Shown here: positions 7,627 through 14,541 of the stretch, in pieces
Layout: each line of letters begins with the position of its first letter
Numbering within the stretch: the stretch's first letter is position 1
Source: Rubrobacter sp.
GTDB lineage: Bacteria; Actinomycetota; Rubrobacteria; Rubrobacterales; Rubrobacteraceae
NCBI GenBank assembly: GCA_019247245.1
Contig: JAFAPF010000341.1
Span: 1-16,830, forward strand
Direction: 5' to 3'
DNA: 16,830 nucleotides
Notes under the pieces: model-generated
Told to the model about the DNA's origin: nothing
Seen by the model: the letters and a program-made list of their open reading frames with translations, nothing else
Database searches by the model: none
Made by a program: the position numbers and the translations under genes

Positions 7627-9150
7627 CTATGTACCGCGCCACTTGGGATGGGCTGCTATATCCTTCAGCTGGGCTTTCACCCACTCTTCAATGTCGTTTT
7701 CAATCACGGTCTGCCTAAGCACCTCCGCGCGGCGGGTGCGTTCATCGTCAGGCATGTTGAAGGCTTCGTATATCTTAACGGCCTGTTCGTCTATATCGAA
7801 GGGGTTGACGGTGAGAGCGTGCTCTCCGAGTTCCTCATAGGCGCCGGCATTCTCGGAGAGGATGAGGACGCCATCCCGCTCGTTGATGACAGCGGCTTCT
7901 TTGGCCACTAGATTCATACCGTCACGGACGGCGTTCACAAGGAGGGCATCATAGTTTTTGTAGGCGGCGACGGAGCGAGGAAAGTTATCCTCCATAGAGA
8001 GCACGATGGGTTCCCAGGAGTCCGTGCCATACTTCTCGTTGATCTCGTCAACGGCTCGTTGTATAGCCCGCGCGTAACTTGCGTATTCGGGGATGTCGCC
8101 GCGGGAGGGCTGAAGCTGGGCAAGGAAGGTGACCTCTCCTCGCGTATCTGGGTAACGTTCGAGCATGCGCGCGTAGGCTGCAAAGCCACGGACCACGTTT
8201 TTCGAGAGGTCCATCCGGTCTACCCGAAGGAGGAGCTTGCCGGGGAGGTCCTTGACGAATTCTTCCTCCTTCAGGACCTCCTCGCTTTGCGCAAGCTTCT
8301 TGAACTCGTCGGGGTCTATAGAGATCGGATATGGGCGCACCCACACCTCGCGCTCCCGAGTGTGAATTACACCCTCCTCCTCATCGGCCTCGACGTTGAG
8401 CACTTCGTGGGCCGTCCGGGCGAAGTTCCGGGCATAGCGATGGGTGTGAAAGGCGACGACGTCGGCCTTGAGGAGGCTTCTCAAGACGTCTTCCCTGATG
8501 TACTCGGGCAGAACACGCCAGTGGTCGGGCTCGGGCCAGGGAATGTGGGAGAAGAGGGAGATAAAAGCGCCGTCCCCCAGGCGTTCCCGGAGAAAGAGCG
8601 GAAGCATGTAGAGCTGGTAGTCGTGGACAAGGATCACAGGCTCCTCTCCCTCCTGCGCGGAGGCTTCCAGCGTACGCGCTACGGCCTCGGCGAAGTTTTC
8701 GTTCACGGGGATATAGCCCTCTTCCCAGGCCCTTTTCGTGCTGTCGCCGAGCTCGGGGGTGTACGGGAGGTTGTAGAGGCCATGCTGCACGAACCAAAGC
8801 AGAGGATTGGCCAGATGGTTGTACATGAGGTCATAGGCTTCTCCTTCATGCTCGACGAGCACGACCTTTAGATCCTCGACCTCGTAAGGCACACCGTCGC
8901 GTAGAGCCTCTTCAGCGACGCGAGCGTCCTCTTCGCTTATGGCCGAGGCGATCCAGACGGCGTCCCTTCTGTGGCGCAGGACGGCGTTCAGCGCCGTGAC
9001 GAGCCCGCCAGCCCCGCGAGAGTACTCACGCTCGCCGGAACCTTCGGATCCCGAACGTGAAAACGTTACCGGCCCCCGATTCGAGACGACGACGAACCGC
9101 GCATCCCTTCCGTCCACGTCGACGTTTACCCCTTCAGCTTGTGCAACCAT
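7627..9150 (-). CDS. otsA: Trehalose-6-phosphate synthase (GT20)
   Basis: The product has 507 residues, slightly longer than the usual 455-480 because of a short N-terminal leader and internal acidic stretches. It joins NDP-glucose and glucose 6-phosphate into trehalose 6-phosphate. Family motifs in order: SNRGP (23-27), GGLVTAL (48-54), VHDYQLYMLP (175-184), SHIPWPE (201-207), RVDRMDLSKN (309-318; Arg312 and Lys317 match phosphate-binding residues), RDGMNLVAKE (409-418) and LSENAGAYEELG (431-442). ATG 9150 has a strong GGGGAGGAG site. It lies 23 bp after treT on the same strand, so treT-otsA is very probably one transcript. OtsB is at 6801, convergent. Confidence 0.96.
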   Translation of the reverse strand: MVAQAEGVNVDVDGRDARFVVVSNRGPVTFSRSGSEGSGEREYSRGAGGLVTALNAVLRHRRDAVWIASAISEEDARVAEEALRDGVPYEVEDLKVVLVEHEGEAYDLMYNHLANPLLWFVQHGLYNLPYTPELGDSTKRAWEEGYIPVNENFAEAVARTLEASAQEGEEPVILVHDYQLYMLPLFLRERLGDGAFISLFSHIPWPEPDHWRVLPEYIREDVLRSLLKADVVAFHTHRYARNFARTAHEVLNVEADEEEGVIHTREREVWVRPYPISIDPDEFKKLAQSEEVLKEEEFVKDLPGKLLLRVDRMDLSKNVVRGFAAYARMLERYPDTRGEVTFLAQLQPSRGDIPEYASYARAIQRAVDEINEKYGTDSWEPIVLSMEDNFPRSVAAYKNYDALLVNAVRDGMNLVAKEAAVINERDGVLILSENAGAYEELGEHALTVNPFDIDEQAVKIYEAFNMPDDERTRRAEVLRQTVIENDIEEWVKAQLKDIAAHPKWRGT

Positions 9151-9173
9151 GGTTACTCCTCCCCGGAGTTTGC

Positions 9174-10415
9174 CTACACCTTAAGCAGTTTAGCGAAGAG
9201 CCTGAGGTCGTCACGCAAGAGACGGGGGGTAAGATAATGCTTCCGAACGTGCTCCTTGCCACGTTGGCCCATCTGACGGGCGAATCCCGTATCTTTAAGA
9301 AGCTTAACGCAGGCAGCTGCAGCGTCCGGTACGCTGTCTATAAGGATGCCACCCCCTCCCTCGACCTGCATCGGGATGCCGCCGACTCTACTGGCCACGA
9401 GGGGTCGAGCCTTCCAGAGCGCCTCCGTGACCACGAGGCCGAAACCCTCGCGGATGGATTTCTGAATCACCACATCTGCCAAAGATTGGAAGGCGTTGAC
9501 TTCAATGGAACCGACGTTGGTGAGGTTAGAGAAAAGGTAGATGTCCCTATCATCCGCAGCGTAGTTGACGGTCTTATACCAGTAGTCCCAACCCTCAGGG
9601 TCATCGTGGGCCATCGAGCCGACGAGCACTAGCTGGACCTCGGGGATCTCCTCCTTCACGAGCCGGTAGACGTCTATGACACCCAGAGGGTCCTTCCAGG
9701 GATCGAAGCGCGAGACCTGAAGGATGAATGGCCGCTTCTCATCGATCCCGAACTGGTTGGTTATGTAACGGCTATCATCGGCCAAGAGCGCCATGTTCTT
9801 CGGCGATAGCGGGTCTATGGCTGGAGGAATAATCACCAACCCCTCAAGGTCGAGGTTCGGCGGGGTGTACTCTTTCATGGTATAGACCTGGGCATCGTAT
9901 TCCTTTATGTACGGAGAGAGGTAGTCGAGGACTTGCCCGTTCGGGGTCGAGGTATCTATGTGACAGCGCCAGATCCACTTCGTCTCCGGTGAGAGCCCAT
10001 CGCTGAAGTGCTTGAGCAAGGCGGGTTGCGGGTCGTGCACGAAGATGATGTCCCATTCGTCCTCGAGCGCTTCCGCCGACTGGCGGTTGTACTCCTCGTA
10101 GATAGCCCGGCTCCCTACGGTCAGGTCATACGGGGCTCCTTGCAGGGCATTGTGAAAGCCTTTGGTAACGTTGAAAAAAGGTTCCGCCCCGAACATCACA
10201 CCCCACTCCACCGCAAGGCCCGAATCGCGCATGAGCGGCACGAGGGTGTACAGTATCTCCGCAACACCTCCACCGAATCTGGTAGCGTTCACGTGCAGGA
10301 CCCGGGCACCCTTCAAACGTTTCGAAAGGGTTTGTAGCTCCTCATAGAGTTCTTGCCGAACGATGCTGCGGTAGTCGGCCAGAGACTTGTTGCCCGCGCT
10401 TACTTGCTGCAGCAA
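9174..10415 (-). CDS. treT: Trehalose glycosyltransferring synthase TreT (GT4)
   Basis: The product has 413 residues, matching archaeal and bacterial TreT, which makes trehalose in one step from NDP-glucose and glucose. Visible motifs: HVNATRFGGGVAEIL (41-55), FFNVTKGFHNALQG (80-93), VHDPQPALL (126-134), WRCHIDTSTPN (149-159), IPPAIDPLSPKN (196-207), QVSRFDPWKD (233-242), AHDDPEGWDYW (269-279) and the GT4 EX7E pair Glu323/Glu331 in EGFGLVVTE. The start TTG 10415 has GGAG six bases upstream. It is first in the treT-otsA unit, 111 bp after the RsbW-like gene. The motif set is closer to TreT than to other GT4 enzymes; substrate nucleotide cannot be read from sequence. Confidence 0.93.
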   Translation of the reverse strand: MLQQVSAGNKSLADYRSIVRQELYEELQTLSKRLKGARVLHVNATRFGGGVAEILYTLVPLMRDSGLAVEWGVMFGAEPFFNVTKGFHNALQGAPYDLTVGSRAIYEEYNRQSAEALEDEWDIIFVHDPQPALLKHFSDGLSPETKWIWRCHIDTSTPNGQVLDYLSPYIKEYDAQVYTMKEYTPPNLDLEGLVIIPPAIDPLSPKNMALLADDSRYITNQFGIDEKRPFILQVSRFDPWKDPLGVIDVYRLVKEEIPEVQLVLVGSMAHDDPEGWDYWYKTVNYAADDRDIYLFSNLTNVGSIEVNAFQSLADVVIQKSIREGFGLVVTEALWKARPLVASRVGGIPMQVEGGGGILIDSVPDAAAACVKLLKDTGFARQMGQRGKEHVRKHYLTPRLLRDDLRLFAKLLKV

Positions 10416-10460
10416 GATCCTCTCCGATCCACGGTAGGTAACGCTACGATATCGCGCGCC

Positions 10461-10466
10461 ACTATA
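10461..10466 (-). promoter_or_regulatory. Candidate -10 hexamer upstream of treT
   Basis: On the minus strand, TATAGT (5 of 6) lies about 45 bases before the TTG start. No good -35 at 16-18 bp; TTGCAC occurs at 20 bp. Transcription may also read through from the RsbW-like gene. Confidence 0.3.
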
Positions 10467-10526
10467 TTGACGTCCTCAGCGGAAAGGTGCAACCGCTAAG
10501 AAACGCAGCCACGAATTTTGGTGCTT

Positions 10527-10967
10527 CTAAGGTTGGGAGATCCGTCCCATAGGCGTTCTGCGTCGTATCATCTTCAGGCGTGTGCCACCTCTCACCGTCG
10601 AGTCCAAGATCACCTCGTCGACGAGGCTTTGGATCACCGCGAGCCCAAATCCGCCATGCTCCCCACGCTGCTCGCTGAACCCTTCGATGTCGAAGCCTCC
10701 ACCCTCGTCTATAACGGTGATCTCCACCGCCTCGGGGATAACCCTATATTTGATCAGAAAGGAGTCGACCTCCGCGTGCCGGATGACGTTGGTAGCGGCT
10801 TCAGTAACGGATAGCTTTAGATCATAGATATCCTCAGGCTCGAAACCAGCGAGCCGCCCCACGCAGGAGATAACCAACCGGGCGAGTAAAATGTACTCTG
10901 CACTGCTCGGTATCTTCAAAACGATGGGCTCGGGGTAACCAAGCCCTTTTTCTCGTCCAGCTTCCAT
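10527..10967 (-). CDS. RsbW-like ATP-binding serine kinase/anti-sigma factor
   Basis: The product has 146 residues with a GHKL (HATPase_c_2) fold. The N box is DLKLSVTEAATNVIRHA (49-65, with Glu56 and Asn60). The G1 box is DEGGG (87-91), the G2 box GGFGLAVIQSLVDE (105-118), and the end of the fold is GGTRLKM (127-133). RsbW/SpoIIAB-type proteins bind a sigma factor and phosphorylate an STAS anti-anti-sigma. Neither partner is encoded next to it, so it is an orphan switch protein in this window. ATG 10967 has no Shine-Dalgarno; a TTG nine codons in (Leu9) follows AAAAAGGG and is an alternative start that would still keep the domain. It stands 111 bp upstream of treT on the same strand. Confidence 0.85.
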   Translation of the reverse strand: MEAGREKGLGYPEPIVLKIPSSAEYILLARLVISCVGRLAGFEPEDIYDLKLSVTEAATNVIRHAEVDSFLIKYRVIPEAVEITVIDEGGGFDIEGFSEQRGEHGGFGLAVIQSLVDEVILDSTVRGGTRLKMIRRRTPMGRISQP

Positions 10968-11254
10968 AGTTTTAAACCATCTAGTTGCCTCAAGAGATCG
11001 ACGCAGCAGCCCCTAGAGGCCAACTACCTATCCATCTCTATGCTTTCGCGGATATCTCTTACCCAGAGACGGGTGTGTTTAACCAATACAGCAGAAGACG
11101 GATGATCGAAGACGTGCCTCTTTACTACGCAGCGCTGTTAGCTAAACTCTTGCGAGGCCGCGCTGAACGCGATGGCCGCCAGAGTGGGATCCTAACGACG
11201 GTAAAGAGAAGCGGCCCCGGATCGGGACCTCCCCTCTGGAACGCTACGGTATAA
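10968..11254. other. Intergenic gap without a supported gene
   Basis: This 287-bp stretch separates two minus-strand genes. A plus-strand open frame crosses it but has no ribosome site and no recognisable protein pattern. A near-palindrome AGTTTTAAACC lies just before the RsbW-like start. A possible terminator is listed separately. Confidence 0.5.
11213..11229 (-). terminator. Weak hairpin after the long NlpC/P60-like gene
   Basis: GGTCCCG-ATC-CGGGGCC on the minus strand forms a seven-pair stem with one mismatch, about 26 bases after the stop at 11255. The following bases are pyrimidine-rich (GCTTCTCTTTA) but not a true T tract, so it is only a possible terminator. Confidence 0.25.
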
Positions 11255-12874
11255 CTACCAAGGATGTACCCAGGCTATTGGTTCGCCAAGGTTGCTCAGG
11301 GGGACCGTGGTGACCTTACCTTGCAGCTCATTGGCCATGAGGACACCGCTACCCGTCCACATACCGACGCCGTCTCCCCAGACGCCTATGTCGCCAGCCA
11401 CGGGGGCACCGTCGCGGTGGGGGTAGCTCAAATAGGCCGACGGAGCCCACGGCAGCTCGCCGAGACCGAGATTCCTCGCGATCCAGCGCATCAAGCCGGT
11501 GCAGCTGAACGTGTTGGGCCCGTCGGTACCCATCGCGTATGTCTTGCCCATTTGCTGCATCCCCATAGCAACAGCAGCGGCCCCCGAGCCGCCCGCCGCG
11601 GAAGGCTTAGCGGAGGTGTTCGAAGTGCTGGCACCATTTGGACCGGCGGAGGTATTCGACGTGCTGGCAGTCTTCGGATCAGCAGCCAGCTTGTTAGTTG
11701 GGTTGAGCGCGTTGGGCTGGGCCCCCGCGATGGCTGGCGGCTGGGCATTTCCCAAGGCATTAGCCAAGTTAGAGCCTTGCGCTTGGGCGTTCGCGTTGGC
11801 TTGCTGGGCATTGTCCTTAGCCTCGCGGAAATTTTTCGCAGCCTGAGCGAGAGCTGGGTCTTGGGTTAGGCTAGGCGCGAGAGGGGCTTGGGCCCCGCTA
11901 CTATTCAAGGGTGCGCCTTGGGCCGCATCACCCTGGGGGTTTCCGCTCGGAGGATCCAAGCTAGCAACTTTCTTCGCGACATCCTGAGCGGCTTGGTTCA
12001 ACTGGTTTTGAGCCGCTTGGGCCGCATTCCCAGCCTGTATGGCGTTATCGAACGTATCCTGGACCGCCGGGATCTCTTCCTGCGGGATGCCCATACTCTG
12101 GGCCGTCTCCTCGGGGAGCTGGGGAGCTTCCGTAGCGGGCTGTTGGCCCGACTCATCCAACCCTACCGGCCCGTCCTGGGGCATCTGCTGGATCTCGTCA
12201 ACGACCTCCCGGGCAGCATCTAAGTTCTCCTGAGGATCCGCGTTAGAAGGATCCGCGTTAGAACTATCCTGGCGTGCATCTATTTCGTTTTGGAGCTCCT
12301 CCGCACTAGTAAGCGCCGCATCCCTCTGCGCCTGCGCCTCGTCTTGGGCTTGTTGTGCCGTGTCCATATTTGCCTTCAGGTCTACCTTGATCTGTTCGAG
12401 CTCGTTGCTCTGCTTTCTGAAGTCCTGAACCTCGTCCGCCATCCCGAGGAGCGCCTTTATCGAGAACCACAACCGGTTCGCGAAGTCAGAGAAGGATTCC
12501 GCACTAAGCAAAAAGTCTAGGAGGTAGAGGGGGCCGGCCTTGTATACCGTTACAGCCTGCTTCTCCAAGCTGGCTTGGGCCTTCTTGAGACCGTCTTCAG
12601 CATCTGCCTGCTTCAACACCGTCTCGGCAATGTTCTGGTTCAACTGGTCTACCTGAGAACGCGCGCTGTTATATTTCTCGGCCGCCACCGCTGCATCCCA
12701 CTGCATCTGCGCGAGCTCATCCTGGTTTTGCAAGAGCTCGCTCTGCGCTATGGTGGCCTCCTCATTATTGCTGTCCCCATTGTTCTGCGGCTCAGCACTC
12801 GCTGATACCCCGAACGAGAGCACCATTATAAGAATAAAACCGAGAAGTACTATTAAGCTAACCCTGCGAGACAT
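11255..12874 (-). CDS. Secreted coiled-coil protein with degenerate NlpC/P60-like domain (long paralog)
   Basis: The product has 539 residues. Residues 1-27 are a signal peptide. A long coiled coil at about 41-205 contains TVYKAGPLYLLDFLLSAESF, the pattern of the RipA/CwlO/PcsB N-terminal regulatory region. About 205-435 is low-complexity linker rich in Gln, Ala, Asn and Pro. The NlpC/P60-like domain (437-539) has GPNTFSCTGLMRW with Cys458 at the nucleophile position. The histidine of the usual HVGIY motif is Gly502 (GVGMWTG), and the third catalytic position is Ala514 (GVLMANE). It is therefore probably not an active peptidoglycan peptidase, though binding or regulation remains possible. ATG 12874 follows GGGAGGGAG. 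Upstream is a long conserved leader shared with the short paralog at 13548. Confidence 0.88.
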   Translation of the reverse strand: MSRRVSLIVLLGFILIMVLSFGVSASAEPQNNGDSNNEEATIAQSELLQNQDELAQMQWDAAVAAEKYNSARSQVDQLNQNIAETVLKQADAEDGLKKAQASLEKQAVTVYKAGPLYLLDFLLSAESFSDFANRLWFSIKALLGMADEVQDFRKQSNELEQIKVDLKANMDTAQQAQDEAQAQRDAALTSAEELQNEIDARQDSSNADPSNADPQENLDAAREVVDEIQQMPQDGPVGLDESGQQPATEAPQLPEETAQSMGIPQEEIPAVQDTFDNAIQAGNAAQAAQNQLNQAAQDVAKKVASLDPPSGNPQGDAAQGAPLNSSGAQAPLAPSLTQDPALAQAAKNFREAKDNAQQANANAQAQGSNLANALGNAQPPAIAGAQPNALNPTNKLAADPKTASTSNTSAGPNGASTSNTSAKPSAAGGSGAAAVAMGMQQMGKTYAMGTDGPNTFSCTGLMRWIARNLGLGELPWAPSAYLSYPHRDGAPVAGDIGVWGDGVGMWTGSGVLMANELQGKVTTVPLSNLGEPIAWVHPW

Positions 12875-13088
12875 AGCTTCCGGGCTCCCTCCCGCCGTTT
12901 ATATAAGCTTTTAGCAGGGGATCTATCGAATCCCCCCTCCTACGCTATGCACTCTAGAGAAGCCACCCGCATCGTGCAACACCTTTGCACCGCAAAAACA
13001 AACCCCCGATGGCGAGAACCTGGCTTAAATAAAGGGAATTCCTGTTTCCCAGGCGAAATGGTTTTTTAATAATTCTTAATAGTCGTAA
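12875..13088 (-). promoter_or_regulatory. Conserved upstream element/leader 1 of NlpC/P60-like genes
   Basis: Read on the minus strand, this region begins with a 67-nt block (13022-13088) identical at 63 positions to 14313-14379. The block holds the AT-rich TTATTAAGAATTATTAA-like stretch and a GGGAA/TTCCC hairpin (13034-13050). Downstream are a six-pair stem GTGCAA/TTGCAC (12974-12990), a conserved TTCTCTAGAGTGC (12949-12961), a GGGGAT/ATCCCC hairpin (12917-12935), a conserved TTATATAAACGGCGGGA and the Shine-Dalgarno. It may be a structured 5' leader RNA. Alternatively the TATATA at 12901 is the -10 and the block is an operator. It does not match the c-di-AMP (ydaO) riboswitch consensus as I know it. 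Confidence 0.6.
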
Positions 13089-13301
13089 CGTTTATGTAAG
13101 CCGGCAAGCGGGTATATCTCGCGGGTTATTCTCCCCTCTTCGGAGAATTCGTCCGAAGAGTACGAGGGTTGCGAGCCTCAATAAAGACTAACAAGCAAGG
13201 ATGGAAAGTAATAAGAGCAGAACCACAAGCATGCAAGGAAGCAAGGTTATGTACATGAAGGTGAATTGGTGAGGTTAAAACAATAAATTAGGGAAGGCTA
13301 C
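13089..13301. other. Intergenic region with overlapping inverted repeats
   Basis: This is part of a 673-bp gap between the two NlpC/P60-like genes. It holds two overlapping, mutually exclusive perfect inverted repeats: ATTCTCC/GGAGAAT (13128-13134 with 13142-13148) and CTCTTCGGA/TCCGAAGAG (13136-13144 with 13152-13160), each with a 7-base loop. Neither is followed by a T tract. A 23-codon plus frame from 13201 has no convincing support. The base composition is AT-richer than the genes. Confidence 0.5.
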
Positions 13302-13331
13302 AAAATAAAGTAGGCCCACAGCGGGGCCTAC
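13302..13331 (-). terminator. Rho-independent terminator of the short NlpC/P60-like gene
   Basis: On the minus strand, GTAGGCCC (13331-13324), a six-base loop and GGGCCTAC (13317-13310) form a perfect eight-pair GC-rich stem followed directly by TTTATTTT. It lies about 215 bases after the stop at 13548, leaving a long 3' untranslated stretch in which I see no gene. Confidence 0.82.
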
Positions 13332-13547
13332 CCTCTGAATACTAAAGTTTTCGTGCTAGCTCTTAGGGTCCTTTACCTACCTCTAGCGACCTTACATGGG
13401 CTGATAGACACAGTGGAAGTGGAGGTATCAGTCGCTCTTCCCCTACCCCAGAGGTACTGGGGGCATGTTATCAGCTAGGCGAGCCATATACTTGGCCCCA
13501 ATAGGATCAATGCTTATGGCGGACGCCGCTATTGCTATCGAACTATT

Positions 13548-14162
13548 TCAAGGACGTACTTTGGCTACCGGGTCACCCATCTCAGTTACGGGTATTTCTT
13601 CGACCTTTCCATCAACCAAATTAGACATGACCAGCATGCCGTTCCCCTCGTATATAGCAGCCGCACCACCATAATCCCATATATCGCCCGGTAGGTCACC
13701 ACCGGTGGCGGCAGGGTACCGACCCAGATAAGCCGATGCATCCCAGGGGGCATCGTTGTCCTTGCCGCTAGCCCTTAAGGCATAACGCACCAAACCGGTG
13801 CAACTAAACGCGTTGGGCCCGTCCTGACCCTCTACGTGGGGCTTGCCTAACTGCGCTCTCGCAGCACCGACGATCGCGTCTCCCGAACCGCCTCCCGTCG
13901 GCGCAGTAGTACCTGTATTCCCCGTCGGCAAATTACCTGTATTCCCCGTCGGCACAGTAGTATCTGTATTCCCCGTCGGCACAGTAGTATCTGTATTACC
14001 CGTCGGCAAATTACCTGTATTACCCGTCGGCAAATTACCTGTATTACCCGTCGGCAAATTACCTGTGCTTCCCGCTGTGTCAGCAACCGCCGACATTCCG
14101 AACCCGAGAACAAGAACGATAACAAGACCGAGAAGTATTATTAAGCTTACCTTTCGAGGCAT
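13548..14162 (-). CDS. Secreted degenerate NlpC/P60-like protein with repeat linker (short paralog)
   Basis: The product has 204 residues. The signal peptide (1-28) closely resembles that of the long paralog (VSLIILLGLVIVLVLGFGMS). A tandem-repeat linker (about 31-91) of seven units of the types TGNLPTGN and TDTTVPTGN replaces the coiled coil. The NlpC/P60-like domain (94-204) keeps GPNAFSCTGLVRY with Cys121. The catalytic His position is Ala167 (AAAIYEGNG) and the third position is Met179. Both paralogs thus share loss of the His while keeping the Cys, and both end in a similar strand (MGDPVAKVRP versus LGEPIAWVHPW). ATG 14162 follows AAGGAG ten bases upstream. It has its own strong terminator (13302-13331) and a copy of the conserved leader. 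Confidence 0.86.
   Translation of the reverse strand: MPRKVSLIILLGLVIVLVLGFGMSAVADTAGSTGNLPTGNTGNLPTGNTGNLPTGNTDTTVPTGNTDTTVPTGNTGNLPTGNTGTTAPTGGGSGDAIVGAARAQLGKPHVEGQDGPNAFSCTGLVRYALRASGKDNDAPWDASAYLGRYPAATGGDLPGDIWDYGGAAAIYEGNGMLVMSNLVDGKVEEIPVTEMGDPVAKVRP
13894..14070 (-). repeat. Seven in-frame 24/27-bp tandem repeats
   Basis: CCCGTCGGC recurs on the plus strand at 13894, 13921, 13945, 13972, 13999, 14023 and 14047. The steps are 24 or 27 bp, always whole codons, encoding TGNLPTGN and TDTTVPTGN-type units of the linker in the short NlpC/P60-like protein. Neighbouring copies are almost identical in DNA, so copy number probably changes by slippage. Confidence 0.92.
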
Positions 14163-14379
14163 AGCGTCCGTACTCCTTCCCGCCGTGTATATAAACCTTC
14201 ATACTGGGGATCTGTTCGGATATCCCCTCTGACGACTCGGCACTCTAGAGAACGCGGGCGCGTTACGCAACTCTCCCTTTGCTACAAAATAAACCTCTAA
14301 CATCGCGAACGCGGCTTAAATAAAGGGAATTACTGTTTCCCGGGCGAAATGGTTTTTTAATAATTCTTAATAACCGTAA
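14163..14379 (-). promoter_or_regulatory. Conserved upstream element/leader 2 of NlpC/P60-like genes
   Basis: This is the second copy of the element described at 12875-13088, 217 nt against 214 nt. It has the 67-nt block at 14313-14379, the GGGAA/TTCCC hairpin at 14325-14341, a GCAA/TTGC stem at 14267-14282, TTCTCTAGAGTGC at 14240-14252, a GGGGAT/ATCCCC hairpin at 14206-14227 and a TTTATATACACGGCGGGA stretch before the Shine-Dalgarno. Loops and spacers differ between copies while the stems and their order are kept. Confidence 0.6.
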
Positions 14380-14490
14380 TGATAGCGTAAAACGCTCTTC
14401 TTTGTGAGCTGTCTTTTTGGAGAAGTATTCAGGCCTGAGCGCAGCAATTACGGGGAAAACGGGAGACGACGAACGGAAGGCGGAGAGCGG
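14380..14490. other. Intergenic sequence with a short palindrome
   Basis: AGCGT-AAA-ACGCT (14384-14396) sits just outside the conserved 67-nt block and may be an operator; it is not kept beside element 1. The rest shows no gene and no clear terminator for the minus-strand genes upstream. Confidence 0.35.
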
Positions 14491-14541
14491 TTAGGGAAGG
14501 AGGAGCCACGCAAGCATAAGAAGCACAGTGGTTAAAAGCAT
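14491..14541 (-). CDS. Possible 16-residue hydrophobic peptide
   Basis: An ATG at 14541 overlaps the TGA of the upstream 177-aa gene as TGATG, the usual form of coupled translation. It encodes MLLTTVLLMLAWLLLP and stops. The peptide is almost wholly hydrophobic, enough for a short membrane segment. There is no Shine-Dalgarno of its own. The overlap could be accidental, so this is only a candidate. Confidence 0.25.
   Translation of the reverse strand: MLLTTVLLMLAWLLLP

Noticed and set aside
8059..8871. 270-residue plus-strand frame antisense to otsA
   Set aside because: It mirrors the codon pattern of otsA, which has all GT20 motifs; no ribosome site or recognisable domain.
12875..13088. c-di-AMP (ydaO) riboswitch call for the NlpC leaders
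   Set aside because: The gene type fits, but the conserved core segments of that class, as I know them, are not visible; left as an unassigned element.
13201..13272. 23-codon plus-strand frame starting MESNKSRTT
   Set aside because: Too short, poor ribosome site (AAGG directly against the ATG), no promoter recognised.
13442..13547. 34-codon in-frame extension beyond the TGA of the short NlpC/P60-like gene
   Set aside because: Open and protein-like by eye, but this length without a stop is likely by chance, and the long paralog ends at the same place in the domain.
13894..14070. CRISPR array
   Set aside because: The repeats are directly adjacent, multiples of three and in frame inside a signal-peptide protein; there are no spacers.
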